Of a DNA stretch of 64,000 nucleotides, positions 51,604 to 60,952 are shown in pieces (within the stretch, counting starts at the first letter, position 1; every line of letters begins with the position of its first letter). The translations under genes were made by a program, and so were the position numbers. The DNA is from Alteribacter keqinensis (GTDB taxonomy: Bacteria; Bacillota; Bacilli; Bacillales; Salisediminibacteriaceae): contig NZ_RHIB01000001.1 in NCBI RefSeq assembly GCF_003710255.1, forward strand, positions 1,116,001 through 1,180,000. The letters are read 5' to 3'. The notes under the pieces are model-generated. The model searched no databases and was not told the origin of the DNA. It worked only from the letters and a program-made list of their open reading frames with translations.

Positions 51604-52329
51604 TCAGTTTACCACTTCAATTTCTTCGATTACAACGTCTTCATCGGGACGTCCCTGCCCGTCGACATTCACAGCAGCAATGTCATCGACAACGTCCATT
51701 CCGTCAATGACGTGGCCAAATACAGTATGACCACCATCGAGGTGAGGCGTTCCACCATTATCGATGTAGGTTTGGGCTGCTTCTTCGTCCAATTGCCCCT
51801 CTTCTACAGCATTTTCAACGGCCTCAACAACCTGGCTGTCCAGTTCGTCATTTTGTACGATGAAAAACTGGCTTGAGTTTGTATTCGGGCCCGCGTTTGC
51901 CATGGAAAGGGCTCCCCTGAAGTGTCTGAGTTCCTCAGTAAATTCGTCTTCAAAAGGTTCACCGTAAATACTTTCACCACCCATACCGGTTCCGTCAGGG
52001 TCTCCTCCCTGAATCATAAAGTCTTCAAGAACACGGTGGAAGATGACACCTTCGTAAAACCCTTCCTCTGCGTGAGTTACAAAATTTTCAACCGCTTTTG
52101 GCGCGTATTCAGGAAAAAGCTTGAGGGTGATATCTCCCATTGAGGTTTTCATGATCACTTCCTGCTCGTCCTCGGCCACTTCCCCGTTTAGCTGTGGATA
52201 ATCAGAGGATCCTCCCTCGGGTGTATCTCCCTGAGTTTCTGATCCATTCTCTTCTCCGCCGCATGCGGTAAGCAAAAGTGCGGCACCGAGAAACAGGGTT
52301 CCTGCTTTCAATCGTGCTGTTTTCTTCAT
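51604..52329 (-). CDS. Cyclophilin-type peptidyl-prolyl isomerase, lipoprotein
   Basis: 241 aa. Lipobox L-T-A-C, acidic spacer, then a cyclophilin domain: [19 protein letters not shown] (catalytic Arg), NSSQFFI and HTVFGHVI. Outside-face protein-folding catalyst. It carries an insert between SQFFIVQ and GHTVFG of about 40 mostly acidic residues. The start is Met at 52329 (GAAGGGAA), since the 22 residues upstream lack an RBS and would precede the signal. Confidence 0.92.
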   Translation of the reverse strand: MKKTARLKAGTLFLGAALLLTACGGEENGSETQGDTPEGGSSDYPQLNGEVAEDEQEVIMKTSMGDITLKLFPEYAPKAVENFVTHAEEGFYEGVIFHRVLEDFMIQGGDPDGTGMGGESIYGEPFEDEFTEELRHFRGALSMANAGPNTNSSQFFIVQNDELDSQVVEAVENAVEEGQLDEEAAQTYIDNGGTPHLDGGHTVFGHVIDGMDVVDDIAAVNVDGQGRPDEDVVIEEIEVVN

Positions 52330-52413
52330 AGTGACGTCGTTCCCTTCTATGTATGCTATGTCTTTATTATGAAAGATTCTGCCATAGAAGTGCAAGCTAG
52401 AATTTTTTTCTTC

Positions 52414-52463
52414 TTGACTGATTTTTAAAAAACAGGGTAATATAATGTCAGAACAGGTGTTCG
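52414..52463 (+). promoter_or_regulatory. Promoter with LexA box upstream of YhjD-like gene
   Basis: -35 TTGACT (52414), 18-bp spacer, -10 TAATAT (52438; a TATAAT overlaps at 52441), then AGAACAGGTGTTCG at 52450-52463, with a perfect GAAC-N4-GTTC core and one mismatch to CGAAC-N4-GTTCG. The box sits over the expected transcription start, the usual repressor position. Confidence 0.7.
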
Positions 52464-52502
52464 TAAAATCATAATTAGTCCAGTAAAAGGAGCGAACGGT
52501 CC

Positions 52503-52883
52503 ATGGCTAAACTCACAGTTGAAGAAGAGCGTTTAAGCGAATCGTTTATTTTGTATGAACTTATGCGCAGAGTGCTGGAAAACGATTTGGTCAAAATGAA
52601 CCAGGCTCCGGTGAAGCTGAAAACTCCTTATATTCACCTCGTGGAACAAACGCTGAGAGACCTGAGCCGGGAGCTTCACGAAACGAAACGCCACATGAAA
52701 CGTCTGAATCTGAAGGTGGAATTAAATTCCCACGATAACACCTTCTCCGAATATACGATCTTTTACCGGGGCTATGCCCTGACTGCCAAATACTTAAATG
52801 CCCATTTGAAAAATCAGGTTTCCGAAAAAATTGAAGCATGGTTTTTGCACCGGAGACAGTCAAAAGAGGGCCCCGTCCATTAA
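52503..52883 (+). CDS. YhjD-like protein
   Basis: 126 aa, mostly helical and basic. The pattern [29 protein letters not shown] followed by TIFYRGY and LNAHLKNQV matches B. subtilis YhjD as I remember it; function unknown, yhjD belongs to a LexA-controlled operon there. ATG 52503 behind AAAAGGAGCG. The LexA box upstream agrees with this. Followed by repeat B2. Confidence 0.6.
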   Translation: MAKLTVEEERLSESFILYELMRRVLENDLVKMNQAPVKLKTPYIHLVEQTLRDLSRELHETKRHMKRLNLKVELNSHDNTFSEYTIFYRGYALTAKYLNAHLKNQVSEKIEAWFLHRRQSKEGPVH

Positions 52884-52911
52884 CGGAGCTCCTCCCTTAC
52901 AAAAGGCGGCC

Positions 52912-53091
52912 ACTGAAAAAGTACAAACCAACTTTTTCAGTGCCAGTTATTTTAGTTGCAATGGCTCCGCTTGGTTGCGCACCTGTTACGAGAAACCCAC
53001 TCATAACAGACTTCCAAAACATGCAACCGTTACGCACCTTGCTCAGAAGGCACTGGAAAAAGTGAAAGACCCAACTTTTTCAGTGCCTTTC
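52912..53091. mobile_element. B2: 180-bp MITE-like insert with 13-bp flanking duplication
   Basis: Homologous to B1 (35820-35989) from end to end: CACTGAAAAAGTACAAA...ACTTTTTCAGTGCC at the left, GGCACTGGAAAAAG..CTTTTTCAGTGCCTTTC at the right. Flanks TACAAAAGGCGGCC (52898-52911) and TACAAAAGCGGCC (53092-53104) are near-identical direct repeats. The right copy is the 3' coding end of the amidohydrolase gene, and the first element base supplies its stop codon. Confidence 0.7.
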
Positions 53092-53948
53092 TACAAAAGC
53101 GGCCTAATCTTTGGAAACACCCGGAGCGCTGTCTCATAAAACACATCGTCCCAGGAATGCTCAGGCATATGGGACTGAATAAACTCAATGTAGGGCCTGA
53201 CCCGGACAAGAGGCCAGTCGGTACCGAACATAAATTTGTCATAATGGTCACAAAACGCGGTGGCGTGTTTAAAGTGATCAAAGAAATGAGGTGTGTTAAC
53301 AATCCGGTCCACGGCTTTTTCTTCGCCTACGATAAGACCTGACAAATCGGCAAACACGTTCCGGTTTTTATAAATGACCTCTGCTGCGTCCAGCATCCAC
53401 GGATCACCGAAATGAGCCATAATAAACGTCACATCTCTGTTAAACACCGCTGTTTCGTCAATGGTAAGGGGATGGGCATACTTCAGAAGACCCCGTTCGG
53501 AATAGGTATCCCCTGTATGAAAGACAACCGGCAGCCGGTAAGCTTTGGCCAGTTCATACACCGGACCGTAAACCTTGTCATACGCATAAAAAGGATAATA
53601 ACCAAGGTAGATTTTGATCCCTACTGTTTCCGGCTTTAGCAGGGATCTTTCCAGCTGCATGAGTTCCTGCTTCCCGAGACGGTAAGGATTTATCCCTGCA
53701 CACACTCCCATATTCTTTGGAAGATGCGGTGCAAGGTCCAGTCCCATAGGGGTCGGTGGAGCCGAGTCCGGAAACCCTTCTCCCCCTTTAATCTCCCTTA
53801 ACCCCATAGCAACGGAAAAGACAACGTTCGCATCGGCAAACTCTTTGTTATACCCTTCAAGGGAATAATCGATATGAGACAGAGTTTCAGCCGTATGGTG
53901 AAAGCTTTGTATGTGAGAAAAATGAACGTGGGCATCAATGATTTTCAT
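53091..53948 (-). CDS. Amidohydrolase-2 family TIM-barrel hydrolase
   Basis: 285 aa. Metal ligands DAHVHF at 5-10, FHTGDTYSE, IMAHFGDPW, and the late Asp in FGTDWPLV. Hydrolase or decarboxylase of unknown substrate. Start ATG 53948, six bases after the GNAT fusion gene, so an operon is likely. The stop lies at the border of element B2; the duplicated flank keeps the last codons. Confidence 0.85.
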   Translation of the reverse strand: MKIIDAHVHFSHIQSFHHTAETLSHIDYSLEGYNKEFADANVVFSVAMGLREIKGGEGFPDSAPPTPMGLDLAPHLPKNMGVCAGINPYRLGKQELMQLERSLLKPETVGIKIYLGYYPFYAYDKVYGPVYELAKAYRLPVVFHTGDTYSERGLLKYAHPLTIDETAVFNRDVTFIMAHFGDPWMLDAAEVIYKNRNVFADLSGLIVGEEKAVDRIVNTPHFFDHFKHATAFCDHYDKFMFGTDWPLVRVRPYIEFIQSHMPEHSWDDVFYETALRVFPKIRPLL

Positions 53949-53954
53949 AACAGC

Positions 53955-56900
53955 TTAACCCTTTCTCCATGTAGTATGATCAAACCGGACAGAGCGAAGA
54001 TCGTGAGTTGCTTCCAGTGGCACTTCTTCATCACTGAACATGAAGAACATCGGCTCAGAGAAGAATGTCTCTTTGTCCCTGAGCGCAATTGTCCGTCTCG
54101 AATCCCCCACCACTACATGCTGATTCATATACAGCTCCATTTTGTCATTGGTTTGTTCCGGGAAAATATGAAGCTTTTCATTCCGTCCGGATTTGGAAGC
54201 TGTAAGGTGGCTGAACTGAGAAAGATGATGCTCGTGATGATGATGTCTGTAAGCCTCACTGTCATCACCGGCCTGAACCACCACACTGCCCGTCTCCTCG
54301 CCGGTATGAAGGTTAAACCCGGTGGCAATCGTTTGGTTATTCCACAGGACAGCTGTTTCCTGTTTTATTTCATACATGGAACAAAGAACAGGCACCCCCG
54401 GGAGCATCAGAGCGTACTGCCTGACAGTAACCCCTCCGAAGACCGGATGATCGCTGATGGAGAACGTCAATTCAACACCGTTCCACTCATTTTTGTATTC
54501 GTCTTCTACAGACACAAAGGAAGCGTTTGTTTTTTCTTTCAGAATGCTTCTGGCAGACAGGCCAAAAAGCTCAAGGCGGATTCCTCCGATCCAGGGATTC
54601 CACCAGGATTTTGGCTCAGGCTCCGGAAATGAAGAAGCAAGCCACTCCTCTCCTTCATAAGACAGAGAATAGATTCCCGGATAAAAATCCGGTGCAGCTT
54701 TGATGGAAAGGACACCGTTATCAACCGTAAACACCTGTTTTCCTTTTTCTTTCGATTCTTCAACAGCAGTACGATGATTCCCCGGCGGTAACAAAGCTGT
54801 GGTTTTTTTGAAATGGTAACCGGACAGTTGTCCCTGGATTGTCGCCAGAACAGCCTGTTCTGATGTGGTAACCGGCAGTGTGGCTTCCCATTTCCCTCCG
54901 CCGTCTTCACTGGACCAGCTGCCCTTTGCAGCCTCCTCTTCATTTGGCAGAGTGATGCGAAAATCCCCTTCTGTTGAACGGTTAACACGCTGAGCAAAAG
55001 CAAGGACCGCCGTATTTGATACAAAAGGGTTGCCATCTTTTGTTCCCCACTTCATGACATCAGATAAAACAGAAGGAGAAACGGCCGCTTTTTTCTCCGC
55101 AAAGCTTTTGACTTCATCTGCAGAGTGGAGTGCGCCGATTGAAAACGTGACAGGTGGCGTAAAAACCGTTTCACCTGAATTTATTGTTTTCACTACGTGT
55201 TCAAAATACATCATGTGCCATGTGTGAAAATGAAGTTTCACACCGGAACTCCATACAAGGGCTGCAGGCCACGTCTGGTTTCTTGAAAACAGCCAGTTAC
55301 CCGTGAGTTTTTCACTCTCCCACACACTCACTTCACTGCTGTACGTTCCCCGGTTAAACACAATTTCACCGTCATACGGAAGCGTCGTCTCGCTTAAATC
55401 AAACATCAGCGGTTCATTTAAGTGAAGATCCCCCACAGGCTGGTCACTGCTGTTTTGAAGGCCGAAAGACTGGGTCATCATGCCATCCGCAGCCAGCTTA
55501 ACTACTCTTTTGACGACCAGGCCGGGGAAATTTCGCGATAGATACGATAACTCAACACCAATCCCTGACTCTTCTTCAAAAAAGGACACACTTTCAGGTT
55601 CCATCTTGGAAAACTCTTCTGAAAACGGCAGGCCGATCTTAGGATACATAAACGTATAGGAGCCTTTGTTTGCTCTTCCTCTCTCTGCAATCAGGGCATT
55701 GTTTTCTTTTTTCAGGGCAACATGGGAAAGCCCCTGAAAGAGATGAATATAGGCGCTGCACTCGCCAAAGACTCCCCGCCCCTGGACGTTAAAGGGGAAC
55801 GTAACGGTTTGCTGGAACATAATTTCAGTATCGTCCAGATTCGCTTTTACCGTAACGTCTTCGCTGTAAAATAAAGGATTTCCCAACTCATATGGTACCG
55901 GCACGACCCGTTTTTCTTTTTTATCAAGAGAAAGTGAGAAAGAACATTCAGCAAAGACGACATTATCATTTGAAGGAAGCTCGAACACCACATCTACTTG
56001 TGTACTGCTGTTGTTTTCAACCTGAAGATAGGCCGTTTCCTTTTGATGAAGAAAGGACTGGTTACCAGGTAAAGCTCCTGACAGCGTTACCGGCGCTTTC
56101 GTGAGCACACCTGTTTTCATCGTCACCGTCCTGCCGTCGATCACCACAGCAGCTTCTACAGCAGGGTGCGTCTGCATGCTCTTTTGATCCCCCGTCTGCT
56201 CCAGCACGGCAAACGTTCCCGCAAGAACCTTTTTTTCGCCCGGTGAAAGTATCATTTCCCGTTTCCCGGAAAATCGGATGTTTTTGTTATCACGGCCGGA
56301 AAAAGAAAACGCAATCGTTTGATCAGACGTATTTTTAACCGTAAATGATGCCTCGTACTCCCGGCCTGAGATACAGGTGTGATGAGGAATGGTCATTGTA
56401 ACGGCGTAGTCTTCTGTACGGAAAGAGGAAATGCCGCGGCCTGTCTTTTCAAACTCTACCCGGAGATTACGGCTGTCTTTTTTCCATTCGTACGTGTAAC
56501 AGTCAAACCCGTTCGTTTTGTTTCCGTCAGGCTCCGTTTTAATTTCCCTCACACTGTCTTTGTACCAGTCCAGATGCTCAAAAAGAGGCTTGAATAATTC
56601 CTGGGTCATCACTGTCGGAAGAAAGTTCATCAGATGGACTGTATCATCACGGTTTTCCCAGAAGAAACCGCACTTTTTATAAAGGGGAACCGCTTTTGTA
56701 TTTCCGGGCCATGTATAAAGATCAAGGCGTGGCCACTCCCGTCTGATTGTTTCTTCAAGAGCGGTAAGGATCAGCTTTTTGCCAATTTTCCGTCCGTGAT
56801 AGTCGGTTCTAACATTCAGTAAAGGGATATACAGGGCACCCTCATCTTCACGGTATTCGGAAAGGCCGCAGTACCCGATAACCTCGTTATTGTCCATGGC

Positions 56901-57074
56901 GAGAAACGTATGAAGATTGGCTGAGTTCGCCTGCTGATCCCGGACATTGGTACCTGTTTTCACGTCAGAATGGCCGCCCCATCCTTCCCGGCTTAAGTTC
57001 CACATTTTCGCTACAGCTTCTGCATGGCCGGGTTCATACTCGCATAAAACGATCTGTTCTTCTGTTTTTTTCAT
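53955..57074 (-). CDS. GNAT acetyltransferase fused to a very large beta-rich region
   Basis: 1039 aa. Residues 1-150 are a complete GNAT (EYEPGHAEAVAKMWN start, acetyl-CoA loop DYHGRKIGKKLI, and WPGNTKAVPLYKKCGF). The remaining 890 residues hold no enzyme motif I recognise: beta-sandwich-like segments (TIPHHTCISGREYEASFTVK, AYLQVENNSS), then a part with FHTWHMMYFEH and WWNPWIGGIRLELFG, resembling carbohydrate- or surface-binding folds, and a HHHHEHH run near 960. No signal peptide, so presumably cytoplasmic. ATG 57074 with AAGGGGAG. Upstream of and likely cotranscribed with the amidohydrolase. Confidence 0.75.
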   Translation of the reverse strand: MKKTEEQIVLCEYEPGHAEAVAKMWNLSREGWGGHSDVKTGTNVRDQQANSANLHTFLAMDNNEVIGYCGLSEYREDEGALYIPLLNVRTDYHGRKIGKKLILTALEETIRREWPRLDLYTWPGNTKAVPLYKKCGFFWENRDDTVHLMNFLPTVMTQELFKPLFEHLDWYKDSVREIKTEPDGNKTNGFDCYTYEWKKDSRNLRVEFEKTGRGISSFRTEDYAVTMTIPHHTCISGREYEASFTVKNTSDQTIAFSFSGRDNKNIRFSGKREMILSPGEKKVLAGTFAVLEQTGDQKSMQTHPAVEAAVVIDGRTVTMKTGVLTKAPVTLSGALPGNQSFLHQKETAYLQVENNSSTQVDVVFELPSNDNVVFAECSFSLSLDKKEKRVVPVPYELGNPLFYSEDVTVKANLDDTEIMFQQTVTFPFNVQGRGVFGECSAYIHLFQGLSHVALKKENNALIAERGRANKGSYTFMYPKIGLPFSEEFSKMEPESVSFFEEESGIGVELSYLSRNFPGLVVKRVVKLAADGMMTQSFGLQNSSDQPVGDLHLNEPLMFDLSETTLPYDGEIVFNRGTYSSEVSVWESEKLTGNWLFSRNQTWPAALVWSSGVKLHFHTWHMMYFEHVVKTINSGETVFTPPVTFSIGALHSADEVKSFAEKKAAVSPSVLSDVMKWGTKDGNPFVSNTAVLAFAQRVNRSTEGDFRITLPNEEEAAKGSWSSEDGGGKWEATLPVTTSEQAVLATIQGQLSGYHFKKTTALLPPGNHRTAVEESKEKGKQVFTVDNGVLSIKAAPDFYPGIYSLSYEGEEWLASSFPEPEPKSWWNPWIGGIRLELFGLSARSILKEKTNASFVSVEDEYKNEWNGVELTFSISDHPVFGGVTVRQYALMLPGVPVLCSMYEIKQETAVLWNNQTIATGFNLHTGEETGSVVVQAGDDSEAYRHHHHEHHLSQFSHLTASKSGRNEKLHIFPEQTNDKMELYMNQHVVVGDSRRTIALRDKETFFSEPMFFMFSDEEVPLEATHDLRSVRFDHTTWRKG

Positions 57075-57105
57075 CCTGAACTCCCCTTTTTATCACCAAA
57101 AAGAA

Positions 57106-57142
57106 GCTGTCCCTTTAATGTGAGAGCATTGGGGGGGACAGC
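57106..57142 (-). terminator. Terminator after ywpF
   Basis: GCTGTCCC / GGGACAGC stem, then TTCTTTTTGG on the minus strand; 12 bp past the stop. Confidence 0.85.
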
Positions 57143-57154
57143 CTCCAGTTATGT

Positions 57155-57676
57155 TCATCCTTTATTTTCCGATTCTTTCTCTGCTTCGTAGTACCCTTTT
57201 TCTTTTACTTGTTCATAAGCGGTCGTTAAAATACCCTGAATCGCCTGCCCCCGGTCTTTTTTGCGCTTCTTGAACTCTTCATAGAGCGCCTCGCCGCTGA
57301 ATCCTTCTTTCACGAGATTTTTAAGGAGCATATCGGAAAGATCGTCTTTTTTAGCTACGATTACGCCATCCAGATGCACACTGAGATGCTCACTCAGCTC
57401 ATTTACAGACTTTACTGAGCAGACAAGAGTTGCCGGATCGTTGGTTTTCTTTGTGATCGTCACTTCAGCCATGAACTGCTGATCGGCTTCTGCATACTCT
57501 TCAAAGAAACGTCTCCAATTTTTATCGACCACAGCTTCAACGAGCCAGTTTTTCTTCGCTTCTTCTTTGTTGATAATCAACCCATCCACGAGGGGAATCT
57601 GCTTACCTTCCAGATCTTCTTTCTCATGGTCGTCATCGAATAATACTGCCAAAGAACACAGCTTAAATGTTTTCAT
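57155..57676 (-). CDS. ywpF: YwpF-like protein
   Basis: 173 aa; MKTFKLCSLAV start, LVDGLIINKEEAKKNWLVEA and VTITKKTNDPA match YwpF of B. subtilis, with a longer C-terminal acidic/lysine tail. Function unknown. ATG 57676 behind GGAGGGG; the in-frame 16-codon extension contains that RBS. Confidence 0.85.
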   Translation of the reverse strand: MKTFKLCSLAVLFDDDHEKEDLEGKQIPLVDGLIINKEEAKKNWLVEAVVDKNWRRFFEEYAEADQQFMAEVTITKKTNDPATLVCSVKSVNELSEHLSVHLDGVIVAKKDDLSDMLLKNLVKEGFSGEALYEEFKKRKKDRGQAIQGILTTAYEQVKEKGYYEAEKESENKG

Positions 57677-57751
57677 ATGTACCCCTCCCTTTCTTACTGA
57701 ACATCCTTCCCCTTTATTCTCCACTCGTTTGTAAAATCCTGCTTACTCCAT

Positions 57752-57840
57752 AATTTCACACACAATTGTGCGGGGACAGACCCCCTAGCCGTCGGCCCCC
57801 ACTCGTGCTAGGAGTCTTCGGACATTCCGGCTGCATCGGC
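57752..57840. repeat. REP-like palindrome copy 2, with a partial family A block
   Basis: AATTTCACACACAATTGTG then CGGGGACAGACCCCC (57752-57785) is the complement of the copy at 48.7 kb. It runs into CTAGCCGTCGGCCCCCAC and GGAGTCTTCGGACATTCCGG, the right-end blocks of family A. Confidence 0.65.
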
Positions 57841-58182
57841 TCATTCACATAATATGAGGGTTAATAAAACAGAAGATGACCTTATATATAAGAGGAAATA
57901 TTTGATGAAGTAGAAATAGAATCTAAAAGTCACGAGAACTCAAACAAGATGAAATTTCACTTGTGTATGAAACAGAATGAAGCGGAATGCGTCCACACGA
58001 GGATAAAACAACAGCCTTAAGGATATCAGGAATAATTTTTCCTTCACTTAATGGATATGGACACCTTGACTTCCCGTGATACTTAGAAGGAGAATAACGA
58101 TAGTCCTTATTTTCGTTAGCTTTTCCCTTTGAAAAACCAATCATTCCCGGAAAACGCTCACCTTGAGAAAGGAGAATACAGC
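57841..58182. other. Gap without supported gene
   Basis: AT-rich. A 92-codon minus frame crosses it and into the next gene but has no RBS or recognisable product. Expected to hold the promoter of the gene at 58183. Confidence 0.5.
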
Positions 58183-58926
58183 TTGGGAAATCGAGAAGCA
58201 CTGCTCACCTCCCTGCCCGAAGATTCTTTTAACGAAACAGAGGCACTGGACATTTACACTGTTACAGCAACGAAAGTCTATTTACGCCTTGATGAAAGGA
58301 GTAAAAGACGGCACATGCCTTTTTGCTTTTTCAGACTCAGGGAGCTTTTTAATAAATATGACCGCATTTGGGTTCACGCGGTCCCTGTTCCTGATTCTGC
58401 TTTGTTACAAGGAAGGCAGTCAGCTTTATTCTTTACTGAAGCACTCCTGAACAACCTTGCCCGGCAAGCCGGCTGTGAGCTGATTTTTCTTACTCACCGT
58501 CACCAGCCATCATTAAAATCCACTGATCGCCTGCCCGGTTCCGCTGACTCCGTTCAGTGTATGCATTTGGCAACAAAGGACGATGCAAGGGTTTTGGCAG
58601 AACATTATGCACATTGGCTGCCAAAAATCATCGGCGTGACAACATCTTTTACAGATAACCATTTCAGTATTAGCTTATTCGGTGTCCCGGTACTTGAAAT
58701 GACTACAGTTGTTTACTGTCGTGAACTTGCATCGTTCAGACTCACCGGCGGTCTCCTTTTCCGAAGGTCGCAAAACCCTCCCGCTTATTTTCATTTTTTA
58801 GCAGACGAGTCCCGTCTCTATACAGCATTGATTCACTTTTCCCCTGCTTTGTGGTGGCCTTTGTACCGCATTTCCCAAGGTCCCATCCACAAAATGGTCA
58901 TGCATGCCTACCGCTGCAATTTGTGA
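58183..58926 (+). CDS. Unknown 247-aa protein
   Basis: TTG start 58183, AAGGAG 8 bases upstream (an ATG 54 bases earlier lacks an RBS). A stable single frame, balanced composition, several Cys, no clear signal peptide or TM helix, no motif recognised. Segments: RLRELFNKYDRIWVHAVPVP, ELIFLTHRHQPSL, FSISLFGVPVLEM, ALWWPLYRIS. The gene ends at a strong terminator shared with the DUF2207-like gene. Confidence 0.65.
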   Translation: MGNREALLTSLPEDSFNETEALDIYTVTATKVYLRLDERSKRRHMPFCFFRLRELFNKYDRIWVHAVPVPDSALLQGRQSALFFTEALLNNLARQAGCELIFLTHRHQPSLKSTDRLPGSADSVQCMHLATKDDARVLAEHYAHWLPKIIGVTTSFTDNHFSISLFGVPVLEMTTVVYCRELASFRLTGGLLFRRSQNPPAYFHFLADESRLYTALIHFSPALWWPLYRISQGPIHKMVMHAYRCNL

Positions 58927-59045
58927 GTTTCCCATTGGCGGTGTGTCCAATCTTTCAGTCACGCGCTTTGTCCGGGATGAATGTCCCGTAGGCCTCAACA
59001 CTGCAAATTATATAAATCACCACTAACCTTCAACACAGCCAAAAA

Positions 59046-59096
59046 AAAGCAGCTGTTCCACAAGGTCAGAAATGATGCTTGTGGAACAGCTGCTTT
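59046..59096. terminator. Bidirectional terminator, 19-bp stem
   Basis: AAAGCAGCTGTTCCACAAG paired with its exact complement, with an A-run on the left and TTTG on the right; between two convergent genes. Confidence 0.95.
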
Positions 59097-59102
59097 GTTC
59101 TT

Positions 59103-60101
59103 TCAAACGTTATCAAGTCCGGTTCCATCGGTATTGTCACCAAAAGCAACCGGAGCGTTTTCAACAAGGTCGAACCCCTGCTCGAGATCACGGTACATCT
59201 TCACCCCTTCAAGGGAAAGCACTGCGGTCCCCGTTGGCGCAACATAGTAAAGGGGAAAAGATTCCTGAGACACCTTAATCTCCCCTGCTTCCTGGACAGA
59301 AAATCTCGTAAGAAAGCGGTCGGCCACCCTGAATGCCACAGCATAGACGAATGACTTCGTAATATCATCAGAATTAAATGCTTCACTTCCTGCATTTTTA
59401 ATATACTCATAATACTTTTGCCACTTCTGTTCTTCCATACGACCGGCAACGGTGTGGGGAGATATGAAATAAATAAGCCCAAGGCTTAAGAGAGAGGAGA
59501 GAAAGATACCCAGTCCTGAGAAGGGAGCGAAAAATAAGAGAACACTGCCTGCTGCTATTCCCGCTGCTCCATTTCCTATCAAAACCATTCTCGGAAAATT
59601 GAGCGGCCTGTAAAACTGATGAGATTTCATTGTTTCAATAACTGATCGTTCCCACTCATACAGGTTGTGAAGGTATTCTTCCATTTTCCCGTTGTTACTT
59701 GTATAAACCTCTAAATCTGTCACATGAAATGTCCCGTTGCTGCCGATGTCATAACAGATCCACTCTAATAAAAAACGTTCATCCTGTGTGAGCTTCCCAT
59801 CTCGTCCCCTGTGCGTCTGATCGATAAAGAATGGGGATTCAAAACCTTTTTTTTCAGAAAGACGTAACGCTTCTTTTGTCACGAGAGAAAGAAGGCCGGC
59901 TGTTACATCGTTGGCAGAGAGTCCTCTTCTTGAAAGCAATTTCACCACAACTGCTGGACTGAGAAAATCACGTTCATCAGGAACGTGTTTCTTTTCGTGT
60001 TCAAAAGAGAAAGGATCTTTTCGTTTCTTTATCTCTGACAACCAGACTGTTACAGTCACTGCATTAATGATAATAAGTAAAGCGAAACTGATTATGAGCA
60101 T
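59103..60101 (-). CDS. DUF2207-like membrane protein lacking the N-terminal domain
   Basis: 332 aa. An N-terminal TM helix, then LSPAVVVKLLSRRGLSANDV, which resembles the cytoplasmic part of DUF2207 proteins, two adjacent TM helices at about 180-225, and a soluble C-terminus with FRVADRF. Full DUF2207 proteins have an extra extracytoplasmic domain first; none is seen upstream. The start is ATG 60101 (AAAGGAG 9 bases upstream). Family call is tentative. Confidence 0.55.
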   Translation of the reverse strand: MLIISFALLIIINAVTVTVWLSEIKKRKDPFSFEHEKKHVPDERDFLSPAVVVKLLSRRGLSANDVTAGLLSLVTKEALRLSEKKGFESPFFIDQTHRGRDGKLTQDERFLLEWICYDIGSNGTFHVTDLEVYTSNNGKMEEYLHNLYEWERSVIETMKSHQFYRPLNFPRMVLIGNGAAGIAAGSVLLFFAPFSGLGIFLSSLLSLGLIYFISPHTVAGRMEEQKWQKYYEYIKNAGSEAFNSDDITKSFVYAVAFRVADRFLTRFSVQEAGEIKVSQESFPLYYVAPTGTAVLSLEGVKMYRDLEQGFDLVENAPVAFGDNTDGTGLDNV

Positions 60102-60259
60102 GCGAAACAACTCCTTTAAAAAAGAAATCATTTAAAATGGCTGTTTATTCGTATCCACCCCTGCTATTTACTTTCTTTTTAACACGCAATTGCTATACAG
60201 AAGCCTCAAACATTCCTATGTCTGCTCGTGGATAACAAACCTGTACAAAAAATAAGCAG

Positions 60260-60952
60260 TTAAGAAATATACTTTTCAAAAGAGGGTTTCCCTCTTTTCC
60301 CATAAAAGGCCTTTCTTAGATAAAAGCCGGCAACAGTAAGAGCGAACAGCACATACCCTGAAAGGAAAGTGGTGTAAAACGCGTCATTACTCTCAAGCCA
60401 TAAAGGCGCCGTAAGTAAAGACAACAGCCAGATCATAGACAGGTTTCCCACGACACAGGACCAGATATAAGCTTTCAGGCTGATTGGTGTGAAAGCCGCG
60501 GCAAAAGAGATCAGATTGCTCGGGAAAACCGGAATACTGCGCAGGGCCACAATGGTAAACACCCCATACTCCTTTATCCACCGGTAATAACGGGACAGGC
60601 TGGACTTTCTCTTATTCCAGATCCGTTCAGTCCAGTTGAAGTTAAAATATTTTACGAGGAGAAAACATACCCATGCTCCCAGAACAGTCCCGGCCAGACT
60701 GTACAGCCCCCCCTCAAAAACCCCGAAAGCCATAATATGAACAAGGATAATCAGCACAACTGGAAAGAGTGTAATCACGTTCTGAATGATCATCAGCGGT
60801 ATAGTAACGAGAAGAAGTCCGTAGCCCATATCCTCAAATAATGTATCAATAAAATACTCCACGTTGTTGCTTCTTGCTGCACTTACCCAGTCACTTTGCC
60901 AGGCAACAGTAAACAAACCAAGGAGGACAGCCAAGATCAGCCATTTTTTCAA
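60260..60952 (-). CDS. TVP38/TMEM64-family membrane protein (VTT domain)
   Basis: 230 aa, five to six TM helices. The VTT/DedA-like core is GGLYSLAGTVLGAWVCFLLV and the later ALRSIPVFPSNLISFAAAFT, the re-entrant loop motif. Known relatives take part in lipid or polyprenyl-phosphate flipping. Start TTG 60952 with AAGGAG 8 bases upstream. Confidence 0.88.
   Translation of the reverse strand: MKKWLILAVLLGLFTVAWQSDWVSAARSNNVEYFIDTLFEDMGYGLLLVTIPLMIIQNVITLFPVVLIILVHIMAFGVFEGGLYSLAGTVLGAWVCFLLVKYFNFNWTERIWNKRKSSLSRYYRWIKEYGVFTIVALRSIPVFPSNLISFAAAFTPISLKAYIWSCVVGNLSMIWLLSLLTAPLWLESNDAFYTTFLSGYVLFALTVAGFYLRKAFYGKRGKPSFEKYIS

Noticed and set aside
52831-53139. Two overlapping plus frames of 102 and 75 codons
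   Set aside because: Run through the B2 element, which has no conserved frame relative to B1.
57923-58201. 92-codon minus frame
   Set aside because: No RBS or known product and it overlaps the start of the better-supported plus gene.
57155-58926. Toxin-antitoxin or phage-defence island on the right side
   Set aside because: The ywpF and unknown genes show no nuclease, toxin or HTH features, and they diverge without operon structure.
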